Shown here in pieces: positions 9,380 through 16,634 of a stretch of DNA of 64,000 bases. The DNA is taken from positions 3,534,001 through 3,598,000 of the forward strand of contig NZ_JANADP010000001.1 in the NCBI RefSeq assembly GCF_024199945.1, in the 5' to 3' direction. Under the pieces are notes generated by a model, which made no database searches, was not told the DNA's origin, and saw only the letters and a list, made by a program, of their open reading frames with translations. Source of the DNA: Bradyrhizobium sp. CCGUVB4N. Its GTDB lineage: Bacteria; Pseudomonadota; Alphaproteobacteria; Rhizobiales; Xanthobacteraceae. A program made the translations under genes and the position numbers. The first letter of the stretch is position 1. Every line of letters begins with the position of its first letter.

Positions 9380-9598
9380 ATGGAACGCACTGGATTTGAG
9401 CCCTTCGGCGAGCAGCTGGTCTCGGCAACGGATACCCAGCCGAAGTCGCGCGCCGCAAAGCTCGTGCTGCGGGCCGGCACGGGCCTGTTTTGGTCGCTGG
9501 TCGCCGCGATTGTGGTGGCGCGCGCGGCTTTCTTCGAGCCGGGCGTCTATGACAGCTTCAGCCACATGGCTTCGCTCGCCAAGAAGCTGTTGTTCTGA
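9380..9598 (+). CDS. Small single-span membrane protein, function unknown
   Basis: 72 residues: a polar N-terminal third, a basic stretch (PKSRAAKLVLRAG), one hydrophobic span (LFWSLVAAIVVARAAFF, about residues 37-54) and an amphipathic tail ending in SLAKKLLF. The ATG follows a short spacer after GACATAGCC with no strong ribosome site. Codon use is GC-biased at third positions as in the neighbours, which supports a real gene. Nothing links it functionally to the importer upstream or YeiH downstream. I do not recognise it. Confidence 0.55.
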   Translation: MERTGFEPFGEQLVSATDTQPKSRAAKLVLRAGTGLFWSLVAAIVVARAAFFEPGVYDSFSHMASLAKKLLF

Positions 9599-9710
9599 GC
9601 CGGGTTATTCCGGGGCTGAGGATAGAACTTCCCTCGGCCCTGATATGCTGAAAACTTATTCCCCAACCCGAGCGCCGTGCGTATAAATCTTTCTCCTCTG
9701 GGAGAGATTT

Positions 9711-10769
9711 GTGTCGCAGAATCAAGCATCCAGCCCGGCCGATTCCAAGCCGACCACTGCCGTAAGCCGCATTCTCGCGCTGATTCCCGGCATTCTTCTC
9801 TGCATCGCCGTGGCCGGCGTCTCGGCCCTGCTCGAACGAGCGGAGCTGGGCGTTTTCGAGCATCCCTATGTCGAAGCGCTGGTGATGGCGATCCTGCTCG
9901 GGATGGCCGTGCGCAGCTTCTGGAAGCCGGCCCCACGCTGGCAGGCCGGCATTGCCTTCAGCGCCAAGCAGCTGCTTGAAGTCGCGGTCATGCTGCTGGG
10001 CGCCTCCATCAGCTTTGCCGCCATCGCGGCCTCGGGCATCGCCCTTTTGGCGTCGATCGCGGCCGTGGTCGTGGTGGCCCTTTGCGTCTCCTTCGGTCTT
10101 AGCCGTTTGCTTGGCCTGTCCACGCGGCTGTCGATCCTGATCGCCTGCGGCAATTCCATCTGCGGCAATTCCGCCATCGCGGCGGTGGCACCGATCATCG
10201 GTGCCAACAGCGACGAGATCGCATCCTCGATCTCCTTCACCGCGATCCTCGGCGTGATGATGGTGCTGGGCCTGCCGCTGCTGATCCCGCTGTTGCAGCT
10301 CACCGCCACGCAATACGGCATCCTCGCGGGCTTGACCGTCTATGCTGTGCCGCAGGTGCTCGCGGCGACGGTGCCGGCCGGCCTGATCTCCACGCAGATC
10401 GGCACGCTGGTCAAGCTGATGCGCGTGCTGATGTTGGGGCCCGTGGTCGTCGGCCTGTCACTGGTGGCCTCGCGCTGGCAGACCGGTGCCAAGAAGACCA
10501 ATGTCGGCTTCTTCCGCCTGGTGCCGTGGTTCATCCTCGGCTTCCTCGCGCTGGCGACGTTGCGCTCGCTCGAGATCGTGCCGGGCACGGTGGTGGGACC
10601 AGTGACGAAGATCACCAGCTTCCTCACGGTGGTGTCGATGGCTGCGCTGGGCCTCGGTGTTGACGTGCGCGTGCTGGCGAACGTCGGAGGCAGGGTGACG
10701 GCGGCGGTAACGCTGTCGCTGATGCTGCTGCTGGGGATCAGCATCGCGCTGGTGCACTGGTTCAAGTGA
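9711..10769 (+). CDS. YeiH/UPF0324-family inner membrane protein, putative anion exporter
   Basis: 352 residues with about ten hydrophobic spans. Family features are LLGMAVRSFW near the N-terminus, KQLLEVAVMLLGASISF, the conserved IACGNSICGNSAIAAVAPII and a C-terminal TVVSMAALGLGVDVR. The start is GTG at 9711, preceded by GGGAGAGATTT. Members of this family (YeiH, PSE transporters) are predicted solute or sulfur-oxyanion transporters, but the substrate is not proven. A repeat element starts 15 bp after the stop. Confidence 0.82.
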   Translation: MSQNQASSPADSKPTTAVSRILALIPGILLCIAVAGVSALLERAELGVFEHPYVEALVMAILLGMAVRSFWKPAPRWQAGIAFSAKQLLEVAVMLLGASISFAAIAASGIALLASIAAVVVVALCVSFGLSRLLGLSTRLSILIACGNSICGNSAIAAVAPIIGANSDEIASSISFTAILGVMMVLGLPLLIPLLQLTATQYGILAGLTVYAVPQVLAATVPAGLISTQIGTLVKLMRVLMLGPVVVGLSLVASRWQTGAKKTNVGFFRLVPWFILGFLALATLRSLEIVPGTVVGPVTKITSFLTVVSMAALGLGVDVRVLANVGGRVTAAVTLSLMLLLGISIALVHWFK

Positions 10770-10784
10770 TCAGGGCGACGCTGC

Positions 10785-10875
10785 CGTAGGGTGGGCAAAG
10801 GCGTGGCAGCGCCGTGCCCACCATCTTTCGAACGTCGAGATAGTCGTGGGCACGCTTCGCTTTGCCCACTCTACG
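10785..10875. repeat. Palindromic intergenic repeat, type 1, copy A
   Basis: Ends CGTAGGGTGGGCAAAG and CTTTGCCCACTCTACG are inverted complements with one mismatch, and an inner GCCGTGCCCACC faces GTGGGCACGC, so the element folds into a long hairpin. A second copy is at 33556-33643. Both lie just after gene ends. Confidence 0.8.
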
Positions 10876-10904
10876 AGACTGCCATGCCCGCTAGCGGGAG
10901 TGAA

Positions 10905-11777
10905 TCAAATCACATCCGCCAGGGAATGGCCATGCAGCTCGATGTTGAGCCCCTGCATGCCCATGTCGCTGATCTCACCGCCCATCGCCTTCAGGCTCTC
11001 CTCGCGGATCAGCGACATCAGCCCGCGCCGCAAGGCCAAAAACTCCGACGACATCATCATCGACTGCTGCCGCGGCCGCTCCAGGGGAATCGGGATCTCG
11101 GCCTTGATCGAGCCAGGACGTGCGGTCATGCAGTAGACGCGGTCGGAGAGGAAGATCGCCTCGTCGATGTCGTGGGTCACGAACAGCACCGAAATCTTCA
11201 GCCGCTGCCACATGTTGGTGAGGATCTGCTGCATGATGACGCGGGTCTGCGCGTCGAGGGCGCCGAAGGGCTCGTCCAGCAGCAGGACCTTCGGGCCCGT
11301 CGCGAGCGCGCGGACGATGCCGACGCGTTGCTTCATGCCGCCGGAGAGCTTTTCCGGATAGTGCTTCTCGAAGGCTTCGAGGCCCGCGAGCCCGAGCAGC
11401 GTGCGCGCGGCGCGTTCGCGCTGCGAGCGCGGCATGCCACGCATCTTCAGGCCGAACTCGACATTCTCCCGCACCGTCTTCCAGGGGAACAGCGAATATT
11501 GCTGGAACACCATGCCGCGCTCGGCGCTGGGGCCATTCACGCGCTCCCCATCGACCGTGACAATGCCCGTGGTCGGCTTGAGAAAGCCCGCGACCGCATT
11601 GAGCAGCGTCGACTTTCCGCAGCCGGAAGGGCCGACGATGGAGACGAACTCGCCCGGCTTGACGTGGATCTGCGTGTCCGTGACGGCCTGAACCGGCCCC
11701 TCGATGCTGTCATAGCTGAGGGAGAAGTTTCTGACCTCGATGTGGCCCTTCGGTTCGCTCGCCAGAATCTCGCTCAT
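10905..11777 (-). CDS. ABC importer ATP-binding protein (nitrate/sulfonate/taurine type)
   Basis: 290 residues, starting MSEILASEPKG. Walker A is GPSGCGKST (49-57), the signature is LSGGMKQRVGIVRAL, Walker B is VLLLDEPFGALD and the H-loop is FVTHDIDEAIFL, typical of NrtD/SsuB/TauB ATPases. The start codon overlaps the permease stop by ATGA (11774-11777); a longer open frame upstream lies within the permease gene and is rejected. A C-terminal tail of about 40 residues follows the core. Third gene of an SBP-permease-ATPase operon. Confidence 0.9.
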   Translation of the reverse strand: MSEILASEPKGHIEVRNFSLSYDSIEGPVQAVTDTQIHVKPGEFVSIVGPSGCGKSTLLNAVAGFLKPTTGIVTVDGERVNGPSAERGMVFQQYSLFPWKTVRENVEFGLKMRGMPRSQRERAARTLLGLAGLEAFEKHYPEKLSGGMKQRVGIVRALATGPKVLLLDEPFGALDAQTRVIMQQILTNMWQRLKISVLFVTHDIDEAIFLSDRVYCMTARPGSIKAEIPIPLERPRQQSMMMSSEFLALRRGLMSLIREESLKAMGGEISDMGMQGLNIELHGHSLADVI

Positions 11778-12670
11778 CTCGTCGACCTCCACGGCATCAC
11801 CAGATGTCCTGCGGCCCTGATCAGCAGGCTCGATCCGAGGCCGAGCACGCCGATCGCGATCATGCCGAGCGCGATGTCGGCATACTGGACCAGCGAATAG
11901 GCTTCCCAGGTGAAATAGCCGATGCCGTACTGGCCCGAGATCATCTCGGCCGCGATCAGCGACACCCAGGCGACGCCCATGCCGATGGTGAGGCCGGTGA
12001 AGATGTGCGGCAGCGATGCCGGAAAATACACCTCGCGGAAGATCGAGCGCTCGCGCGCGCCGAGACATTGCGCGGCGCGCACCAGCACGGGATCGACCAG
12101 CGACATGCCGTGGAGCGTGTTGACCAGGATCGGGAAGAACGAGCCGAGGAAGGTGATGAAGACGATGCTCTGTTCGTTGGTCGGCCACAGCATGATTGCC
12201 ATCGGCACCCAGGCGATCGCCGGGATCGGCCGTAGCACTTCGGCGACCGGGAAGATGATCTCATGCACCAGCTTGAAGCGGCCCATGATCAGGCCGAGCG
12301 GCACCCCGACGATCGCCGCCAGCGAGAAGCCGATGAAGATGCGGCGGCAGCTCAGCACGATGTGCATCAGGAATTTGGGATCGTGGATCGCCTTGGTGAA
12401 GCTCGCATAGACCGCCAGCGGCGAGGGCACATTGGTGAAGCGCACGAAGAATACGACGCGGTAGGTCGTGAGCAGATGCCACACCAGCAGGAAGGCGAGC
12501 AGTGAGATGATGCCGATCGCGGTCGCGCGCAGTCGTCCCTGGTTCAGCCGGTACCAGCGCAACGCGAGCGTGCCGAAAGAGGGCGGCGGCGCGGGCGGTG
12601 CGGGAGCCGCCTCCACGGTTGCGGCTGGCATGCTGTCGTCGCGCTGTCTGAGGATCGCGGGGCTGCTCAC
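11774..12670 (-). CDS. ABC importer permease (nitrate/sulfonate/taurine type)
   Basis: 298 residues with about six membrane spans. A proline/alanine-rich cytoplasmic N-terminus (AAPAPPAPPPS) precedes the first span. The BPD_transp_1 core includes RPIPAIAWVPMAIMLWPTNE and the EAA loop AAQCLGARERSIFREVYFPA, followed by IFTGLTIGMGVAWVSLIAAE, as in NrtB/SsuC/TauC. It overlaps genes on both sides by 4 bp. It would form the homodimeric channel for the NosL-domain binding protein. Confidence 0.9.
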   Translation of the reverse strand: MSSPAILRQRDDSMPAATVEAAPAPPAPPPSFGTLALRWYRLNQGRLRATAIGIISLLAFLLVWHLLTTYRVVFFVRFTNVPSPLAVYASFTKAIHDPKFLMHIVLSCRRIFIGFSLAAIVGVPLGLIMGRFKLVHEIIFPVAEVLRPIPAIAWVPMAIMLWPTNEQSIVFITFLGSFFPILVNTLHGMSLVDPVLVRAAQCLGARERSIFREVYFPASLPHIFTGLTIGMGVAWVSLIAAEMISGQYGIGYFTWEAYSLVQYADIALGMIAIGVLGLGSSLLIRAAGHLVMPWRSTR

Positions 12671-14088
12671 GTCTTCCCTCCGCTGACGGCCGTCTTCACC
12701 GCGTCGTCGAAGCCGAGCACCTTACCGCTGATCTTGGCGGCGTAGGCCTCCGCGTCCTTCTTGAGCAGGAACGGCGCGACGTCGCCATTGCCGACCGCGA
12801 AGAAGGCCTGGTCGGCGAACAACTTGATGCCGCGCGTGGTGTCGAAAACGTAGGCGACGTTGATCTTCTTGCCCTTGGCCTTGAAGTCGGCATAGGCGCC
12901 GAGCGTGCAAGCAGCGGACGAGAACGGCAGGATGCCGGCGTCGTCGACCCAGACCTCGCCGGCCTTGCGCGGATCGGTGATCGGCTTCCTGCAGAACGCG
13001 TCTTCGCCGGTGATTTCGTAGTTCTTGGTGCTTCCAAGCTGTGCGTCATAGTCGAGCTTCATCTCAGCATACGCCTTGCGGATATAGCTGTCGTCGACCC
13101 ACTTCTTCGGATCGAACTCCTTCATGCGGCCGAGATTCTGCAGCACCTTGACGTCGGTCGCGGCCGCATCGATCAGCGCCGGCTTGACCGTCGGGTCTGT
13201 GGTCATGTTGCCGCTGGGACCCAAGAAGATGTAGACGACTTCCTTGTTGATGCCGGTCCATTCCTGGATCTTCTCGGCGGCGAGCTTGGGATCGTCACGC
13301 AGCCACTGGTTGGCGGCGATCAGCGCCTTGAGGTAGGCGACGACGACCTCCGGATATTTCTCGGCGAAATCGGTGCGGACGACGATGCCGTGGAAGGTCG
13401 GCAGATTCGTCTCGACGCCGTCAAAGATCTTTCGCGCGAAGCCGCGGAAGGGGAGCAACTCGGCGAAGGGGACGAAGTCGGCATGCGCGTCGATCTTCTT
13501 CTCCTGGAGGTTGGTCGAGCCGACCTCCGGGCTCTGGCTGACGAGCTGGAAGAAATCGGCCGCATAGCCGCGGTCCTGCATCGCCTTCAGCACCATGCCG
13601 TGCGCGGCGGAGCCGAAGGGTACGCTGACGAGCTTGCCCTTGAGATCGGCGAGATCGTAATAGGGCGAGTCCTTGTGGACGACGATGCCGTTGCCGGAGC
13701 CGGAAAGGCTGTAGGCGGCGATGCCGATCAACCGGCTCTTGCTCTCGGGATTGCTGTCGAAGGTGAAGCCGTTCACGATCAGCGGATAGTCGCCCATCAT
13801 GCCGATCTGCAGCTTGTTCGCCATCATCGCGTTGGTGACGGGCGGACCGGACGTGAAATTCTGCCACTCCAGCTCGAACTTGATGTTGGCGTATTTGCCC
13901 TCCTTGGGCAGGTATTTTTCGAGGAGATGGAGCTGGCGGATGACGACGCCCGCGGTCACCGTGTTGGTCGTGGTGTCCTGCGTTCCGATGCCGAGGGTAA
14001 CGGTTTCCGCCGAAGCCGGCTGCGCGAGGAGCAGCGCCAGCGACGTCACCGACATCGCGATCGAGAGCGTGGGAAGATGGCGGACCAT
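12667..14088 (-). CDS. NrtA/SsuA-like solute-binding protein with a C-terminal NosL-like domain
   Basis: 473 residues from the start MVRHLPTLSIAM, chosen because GAGG lies 6 bp upstream and it gives a compact Sec signal ending LLLAQPASA. Start codons further upstream (to 14142) lack a ribosome site. The first ~340 mature residues are a type II binding fold of the NMT1/NrtA/SsuA class (ANKLQIGMMGDYPLIV, GIVVRTDFAEKYPEVVVAYL). From about residue 367 on, the pattern EVWVDDAGILPFSSAACTLG, then FAVGNGDVAPFLLKKDAEAY and GKVLGFDDAV matches NosL, a periplasmic copper-binding accessory of nitrous oxide reductase. SBPs of this class are normally about 320-350 residues, so the extra domain is the oddity. 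Cysteines in this domain (DAFC and AAC) could bind metal; that is inference. Confidence 0.85.
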   Translation of the reverse strand: MVRHLPTLSIAMSVTSLALLLAQPASAETVTLGIGTQDTTTNTVTAGVVIRQLHLLEKYLPKEGKYANIKFELEWQNFTSGPPVTNAMMANKLQIGMMGDYPLIVNGFTFDSNPESKSRLIGIAAYSLSGSGNGIVVHKDSPYYDLADLKGKLVSVPFGSAAHGMVLKAMQDRGYAADFFQLVSQSPEVGSTNLQEKKIDAHADFVPFAELLPFRGFARKIFDGVETNLPTFHGIVVRTDFAEKYPEVVVAYLKALIAANQWLRDDPKLAAEKIQEWTGINKEVVYIFLGPSGNMTTDPTVKPALIDAAATDVKVLQNLGRMKEFDPKKWVDDSYIRKAYAEMKLDYDAQLGSTKNYEITGEDAFCRKPITDPRKAGEVWVDDAGILPFSSAACTLGAYADFKAKGKKINVAYVFDTTRGIKLFADQAFFAVGNGDVAPFLLKKDAEAYAAKISGKVLGFDDAVKTAVSGGKT

Positions 14089-14174
14089 TTTCATCCTCAT
14101 TCGGTTGGATGTGCTGTGGTTGCCATGATTGGGGGAGGGCACCGACAGGGCAAATCCGGAATGATGACCGCAGT

Positions 14175-14189
14175 CGATTAGTTGCCGGG
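14175..14189 (-). promoter_or_regulatory. CAACTAATYG motif, copy 1, upstream of the NosL-domain SBP
   Basis: Reads CCCGGCAACTAATCG on the minus strand, about 90 bp upstream of the preferred SBP start. The core CAACTAAT(C/T)G recurs at 15597-15610 and 16554-16566 upstream of other genes in the same cluster. Candidate binding site for the Crp/Fnr-family regulator encoded next door, or another shared factor. Confidence 0.5.
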
Positions 14190-14253
14190 AAAAGCTGATT
14201 GCATACTCCTTGGGCAGCCCTGCACTATAAAGCCGCTTGCCTGTGCACCGGCT

Positions 14254-15027
14254 CTAGTCGCCGCTCTGGCCGCGCATCTCTTCCAGAATGTCGGTCCGGC
14301 ACACCACGATCTGCGAGCGCTTGGTCACCACGATTCCCTTCTCCTGCATGCGCTTCAGGCTGATCGTGACCCATTGCCGGGTCGCGCCGACCATGTGAGC
14401 GATGTCAGCGTGGGTGAAGGCAGCCGCAATCACGCGCCCGTCGGCGTCCTCGACGCCGTAGAGCTCGACGAGATGCAGCAACAGATGCGCGAGGCGCTGC
14501 GTGATCGAGCGCGTTCCCAGCATCTGGGCCAGCGCAGAATAGCATTTGCCCTTGAAGGTCAGGCCCTCGATGAGGCCGATCGCGAGGTTCGGGATCTCTG
14601 CGGCAAGCGACCGCAGTTCCTTTCCGGGCAGGTGCACCACGCTGCAATTGCTGGATGCGACGCCGGACCATTGATGCACGGTGCCTTCGAACACTTCGGG
14701 CCCGCCGACGAAATTGCCGACATGCCAATAGGCGAGCGTGATCTCGCGCCCGAGTGGCGAGGTGTAGAACACGCGGATACGACCGCTCTCGATCAGCCAG
14801 ATGCCGTCATGCTTGCCACCCTGGCTGAACAGCGTCTGGCCGCGGTTGAGCACTTTTCGCCGGCCCTGCTTCAGCACCAGCTCGCGCTCGCGCTGGGTGA
14901 GCTTGTCCATCAGTGGCGGCGGCCCGCCGATCCATTGCTGGTTCTCGGTCAGCAGCAGCGAGGAGCTGCCCGCAGGCCGGACTGCCGGGGGGACAGTCCC
15001 GCGAACCGCATTCGCCGCCTGCAACAT
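14254..15027 (-). CDS. Crp/Fnr-family transcriptional regulator
   Basis: 257 residues. A cNMP-binding-type jelly roll spans about 55-150 (SGRIRVFYTSPLGREITLAY, FVGGPEVFEG) and a winged helix-turn-helix lies at about 203-235 (FTHADIAHMVGATRQWVTIS). There is no N-terminal cysteine cluster as in oxygen-sensing Fnr. Start MLQAANAV at 15027 is fixed by GGAGGA 6 bp upstream. It sits between the importer operon and the redox genes, which suggests it controls them, perhaps through the CAACTAATYG motif. The recognition helix (ATRQWVTI) differs from the classic E..SR pattern of Fnr, so a non-canonical site is plausible. Confidence 0.88.
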   Translation of the reverse strand: MLQAANAVRGTVPPAVRPAGSSSLLLTENQQWIGGPPPLMDKLTQRERELVLKQGRRKVLNRGQTLFSQGGKHDGIWLIESGRIRVFYTSPLGREITLAYWHVGNFVGGPEVFEGTVHQWSGVASSNCSVVHLPGKELRSLAAEIPNLAIGLIEGLTFKGKCYSALAQMLGTRSITQRLAHLLLHLVELYGVEDADGRVIAAAFTHADIAHMVGATRQWVTISLKRMQEKGIVVTKRSQIVVCRTDILEEMRGQSGD

Positions 15028-15118
15028 CGTCTTCCTCCGGAACGTTGAAATCGTTCTAAAGAGGAGCAATGTCCGTGCCAGATGGGGACTGGAACGAAGT
15101 CTCGCCATCCACCTCGAT

Positions 15119-15220
15119 GTCATCGCCCGCGAAGGCGGGCGATCCAGTATTCCAGAGGCGTCAATGGGTTACGGACAGGCCGCGGCGTACTGGATTCCCC
15201 GCCTTCGCGGGGAATGACAG
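15119..15220. repeat. Palindromic intergenic repeat, type 2, copy A
   Basis: Begins GTCATCGCCCGCGAAGGCGG and ends CCCCGCCTTCGCGGGGAATG followed by ACAG, with GATCCAGTA facing TACTGGATT inside, making nested inverted repeats. A related copy with a different middle is at 41249-41364. It occupies the 219-bp gap between the Crp/Fnr and DUF971 genes. Confidence 0.8.
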
Positions 15221-15246
15221 CGGAGCGGGGGGGGGACGCTCGGCGC

Positions 15247-15549
15247 CTATCGCCCCGCCAGGCTCAGCAAATACGGCTTCGGATAAATGCCGCGATTGTG
15301 CCCATCCGAGAACGAGATGTTCACCCCATAACCGAGGTCGCCGATCTCGGTGATGGCGATGCCCGGAAACGCTTCCGGGAAGCGGTCGTCGAAGCGGGCG
15401 CGAGTGCAGTGGGCGCATTTGCAGGAGAGACGGAGTGTCTCCGCCGGGACGCTGAGTGCGCCGCCTTCGGTGGTGCGGACGAGGAGCGTCGCGAGATCGG
15501 CGCTTGTTTCGTAGTCGGCCACGGTCGGTGCCACCAGGGTCATGGTCAT
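15247..15549 (-). CDS. DUF971 (GBBH-like N-terminal domain) protein
   Basis: 100 residues from MTMTLVAPTVAD; a second in-frame ATG two codons later is possible. It contains CKCAHCTRAR in the middle and GYGVNISFSDGHNRGIYPKP toward the end, the signature of DUF971, which also forms the N-terminal domain of gamma-butyrobetaine hydroxylase and can bind zinc through cysteine/histidine. The CxCxxC arrangement is compatible with metal binding. It is divergent from the ferredoxin reductase gene, and the CAACTAATTG motif lies in its upstream region. Function in the cluster is unknown. Confidence 0.75.
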   Translation of the reverse strand: MTMTLVAPTVADYETSADLATLLVRTTEGGALSVPAETLRLSCKCAHCTRARFDDRFPEAFPGIAITEIGDLGYGVNISFSDGHNRGIYPKPYLLSLAGR

Positions 15550-15596
15550 GATGAACGTCCTGCTAGTCTCTACGTCGGCGCCGGCACGCGCGAATA

Positions 15597-15610
15597 GCAA
15601 CTAATTGCCA
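15597..15610. promoter_or_regulatory. CAACTAATYG motif, copy 2, between DUF971 and ferredoxin reductase
   Basis: GCAACTAATTGCCA lies 48 bp upstream of the DUF971 start and about 150 bp upstream of the divergent reductase. Within it GCAA and TTGC are inverted around CTAA. It shares CAACTAATTGC with the copy at 16554-16566. Confidence 0.5.
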
Positions 15611-15757
15611 GTATCGGCGTGGTCGCGCGTTCTTGCTGCCTCGCCTTCAATCACCGCCCGCGAAATGTGAAACTAATCGACCGGGAATTTCACTTCCGAA
15701 TTGCCGGACTCCCGTCTCTCCGAAACCTTGTGCGTCATCGAGGGCTAAGGAGAGACC

Positions 15758-16531
15758 ATGAGCGCATTTCAGAAGGAAACGGTTTTGTCGGTCAGGCACT
15801 GGACCGACTCCCTGTTCAGCTTCACCGCGACACGTGATCCCGGCTTCCGCTTCCAGAACGGTCAGTTCGCGATGATCGGCCTGGAGGTCAACGGCAAGCC
15901 GTTGATGCGGGCCTACAGCATGGCCAGCGCCAATCACGAGGAGGCGCTCGAATTCTTCTCGATCAAGGTACAGGACGGCCCGCTGACATCGCGCCTGCAG
16001 AAGATCAGGGAAGGCGACATCATCCTGGTCGGCCGCAAGGCGACCGGCACGTTGATCACCGGCAATCTCATTCCCGGCAAGCGCCTGCTGCTGCTCTCGA
16101 CCGGCACGGGCCTCGCGCCGTTCGCAAGCCTGATCAAAGACCCCGACGTCTACGAGAATTACGAGACCATCGTGCTTGCCCATGGCTGTCGCCAGGTCTC
16201 CGAACTTGCCTATGGCGAGCACGTCGTCGACGGCCTGCGCAATCACGAATTTTTCGGATCTCTGATCCGCGACAAGCTCGTCTACTACCCGACCGTCACC
16301 CGCGAGCCGTTTAGGAATCGCGGCCGCATCACCGATCTGATCGCCTCCAACCAGCTGTTCGACGACATCGCCCAATCCGGTCTCGATATCGCAACCGATC
16401 GCATCATGCTGTGCGGCAGTCCGGCGATGCTCGAGGAACTCCCCGCGATGTTTTCCGCGCGCGGTTTTGTCGAGGGCAACCACAGCCAGCCCGGCCATTT
16501 CGTGATCGAGAAGGCCTTCGTCGAGCGCTGA
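15758..16531 (+). CDS. fpr: Ferredoxin-NADP+ reductase
   Basis: 257 residues, the size of bacterial subclass Fpr. The FAD-binding RAYS (51-54) is followed by EFFSIKVQDGPLTSRL, and the nucleotide-binding STGTGLAPF lies at 114-122; the C-terminus ends KAFVER, matching the family's end. It moves electrons between NADPH and ferredoxin or flavodoxin. AGGAGAG precedes the ATG. Next on the same strand come the AprA-like flavoprotein and a small ferredoxin, so it plausibly feeds or drains electrons for them. The symbol refers to the family; this may be a paralogue dedicated to the cluster. Confidence 0.9.
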   Translation: MSAFQKETVLSVRHWTDSLFSFTATRDPGFRFQNGQFAMIGLEVNGKPLMRAYSMASANHEEALEFFSIKVQDGPLTSRLQKIREGDIILVGRKATGTLITGNLIPGKRLLLLSTGTGLAPFASLIKDPDVYENYETIVLAHGCRQVSELAYGEHVVDGLRNHEFFGSLIRDKLVYYPTVTREPFRNRGRITDLIASNQLFDDIAQSGLDIATDRIMLCGSPAMLEELPAMFSARGFVEGNHSQPGHFVIEKAFVER

Positions 16532-16545
16532 GGCGCAAATCGGCT

Positions 16546-16574
16546 CCCGGCGACAACTAATTGCTATCGCCGGG
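16546..16574. promoter_or_regulatory. Perfect inverted repeat enclosing CAACTAATYG motif, copy 3
   Basis: Arms CCCGGCGA and TCGCCGGG are perfect 8-bp inverted complements around a 13-bp spacer CAACTAATTGCTA that holds the shared motif. It lies 15 bp after the reductase stop and 60 bp before the flavoprotein start. It could be an operator, or a hairpin ending the reductase transcript; no T-run follows, which favours a DNA site. Confidence 0.5.
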
Positions 16575-16634
16575 ACGTCCCCTGAACAAATCTGATGCAA
16601 AGGCGCCGGACACGCGGCGAACCAGGAGCAAGCG

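Noticed and set aside
10785..10875. Treating the type 1 repeat as a simple terminator of yeiH
   Set aside because: It is much longer than a terminator hairpin, has no T-run, and recurs at 33556.
10905..12188. A longer start for the ABC ATPase extending into the permease gene
   Set aside because: The extra N-terminal residues are permease antiframe sequence; MSEILASEPKG at 11777 has the 4-bp overlap typical of this operon.
15597..15610. Reading the CAACTAATTG motif as a sigma54 promoter (TGGC...TTGC on the minus strand)
   Set aside because: The spacing between the GG and GC elements is one base short, and the other two copies lack the GG element.
15597..15610. Reading the same motif as a classic Fnr site
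   Set aside because: The half-sites face the opposite way (GCAA...TTGC rather than TTG...CAA).
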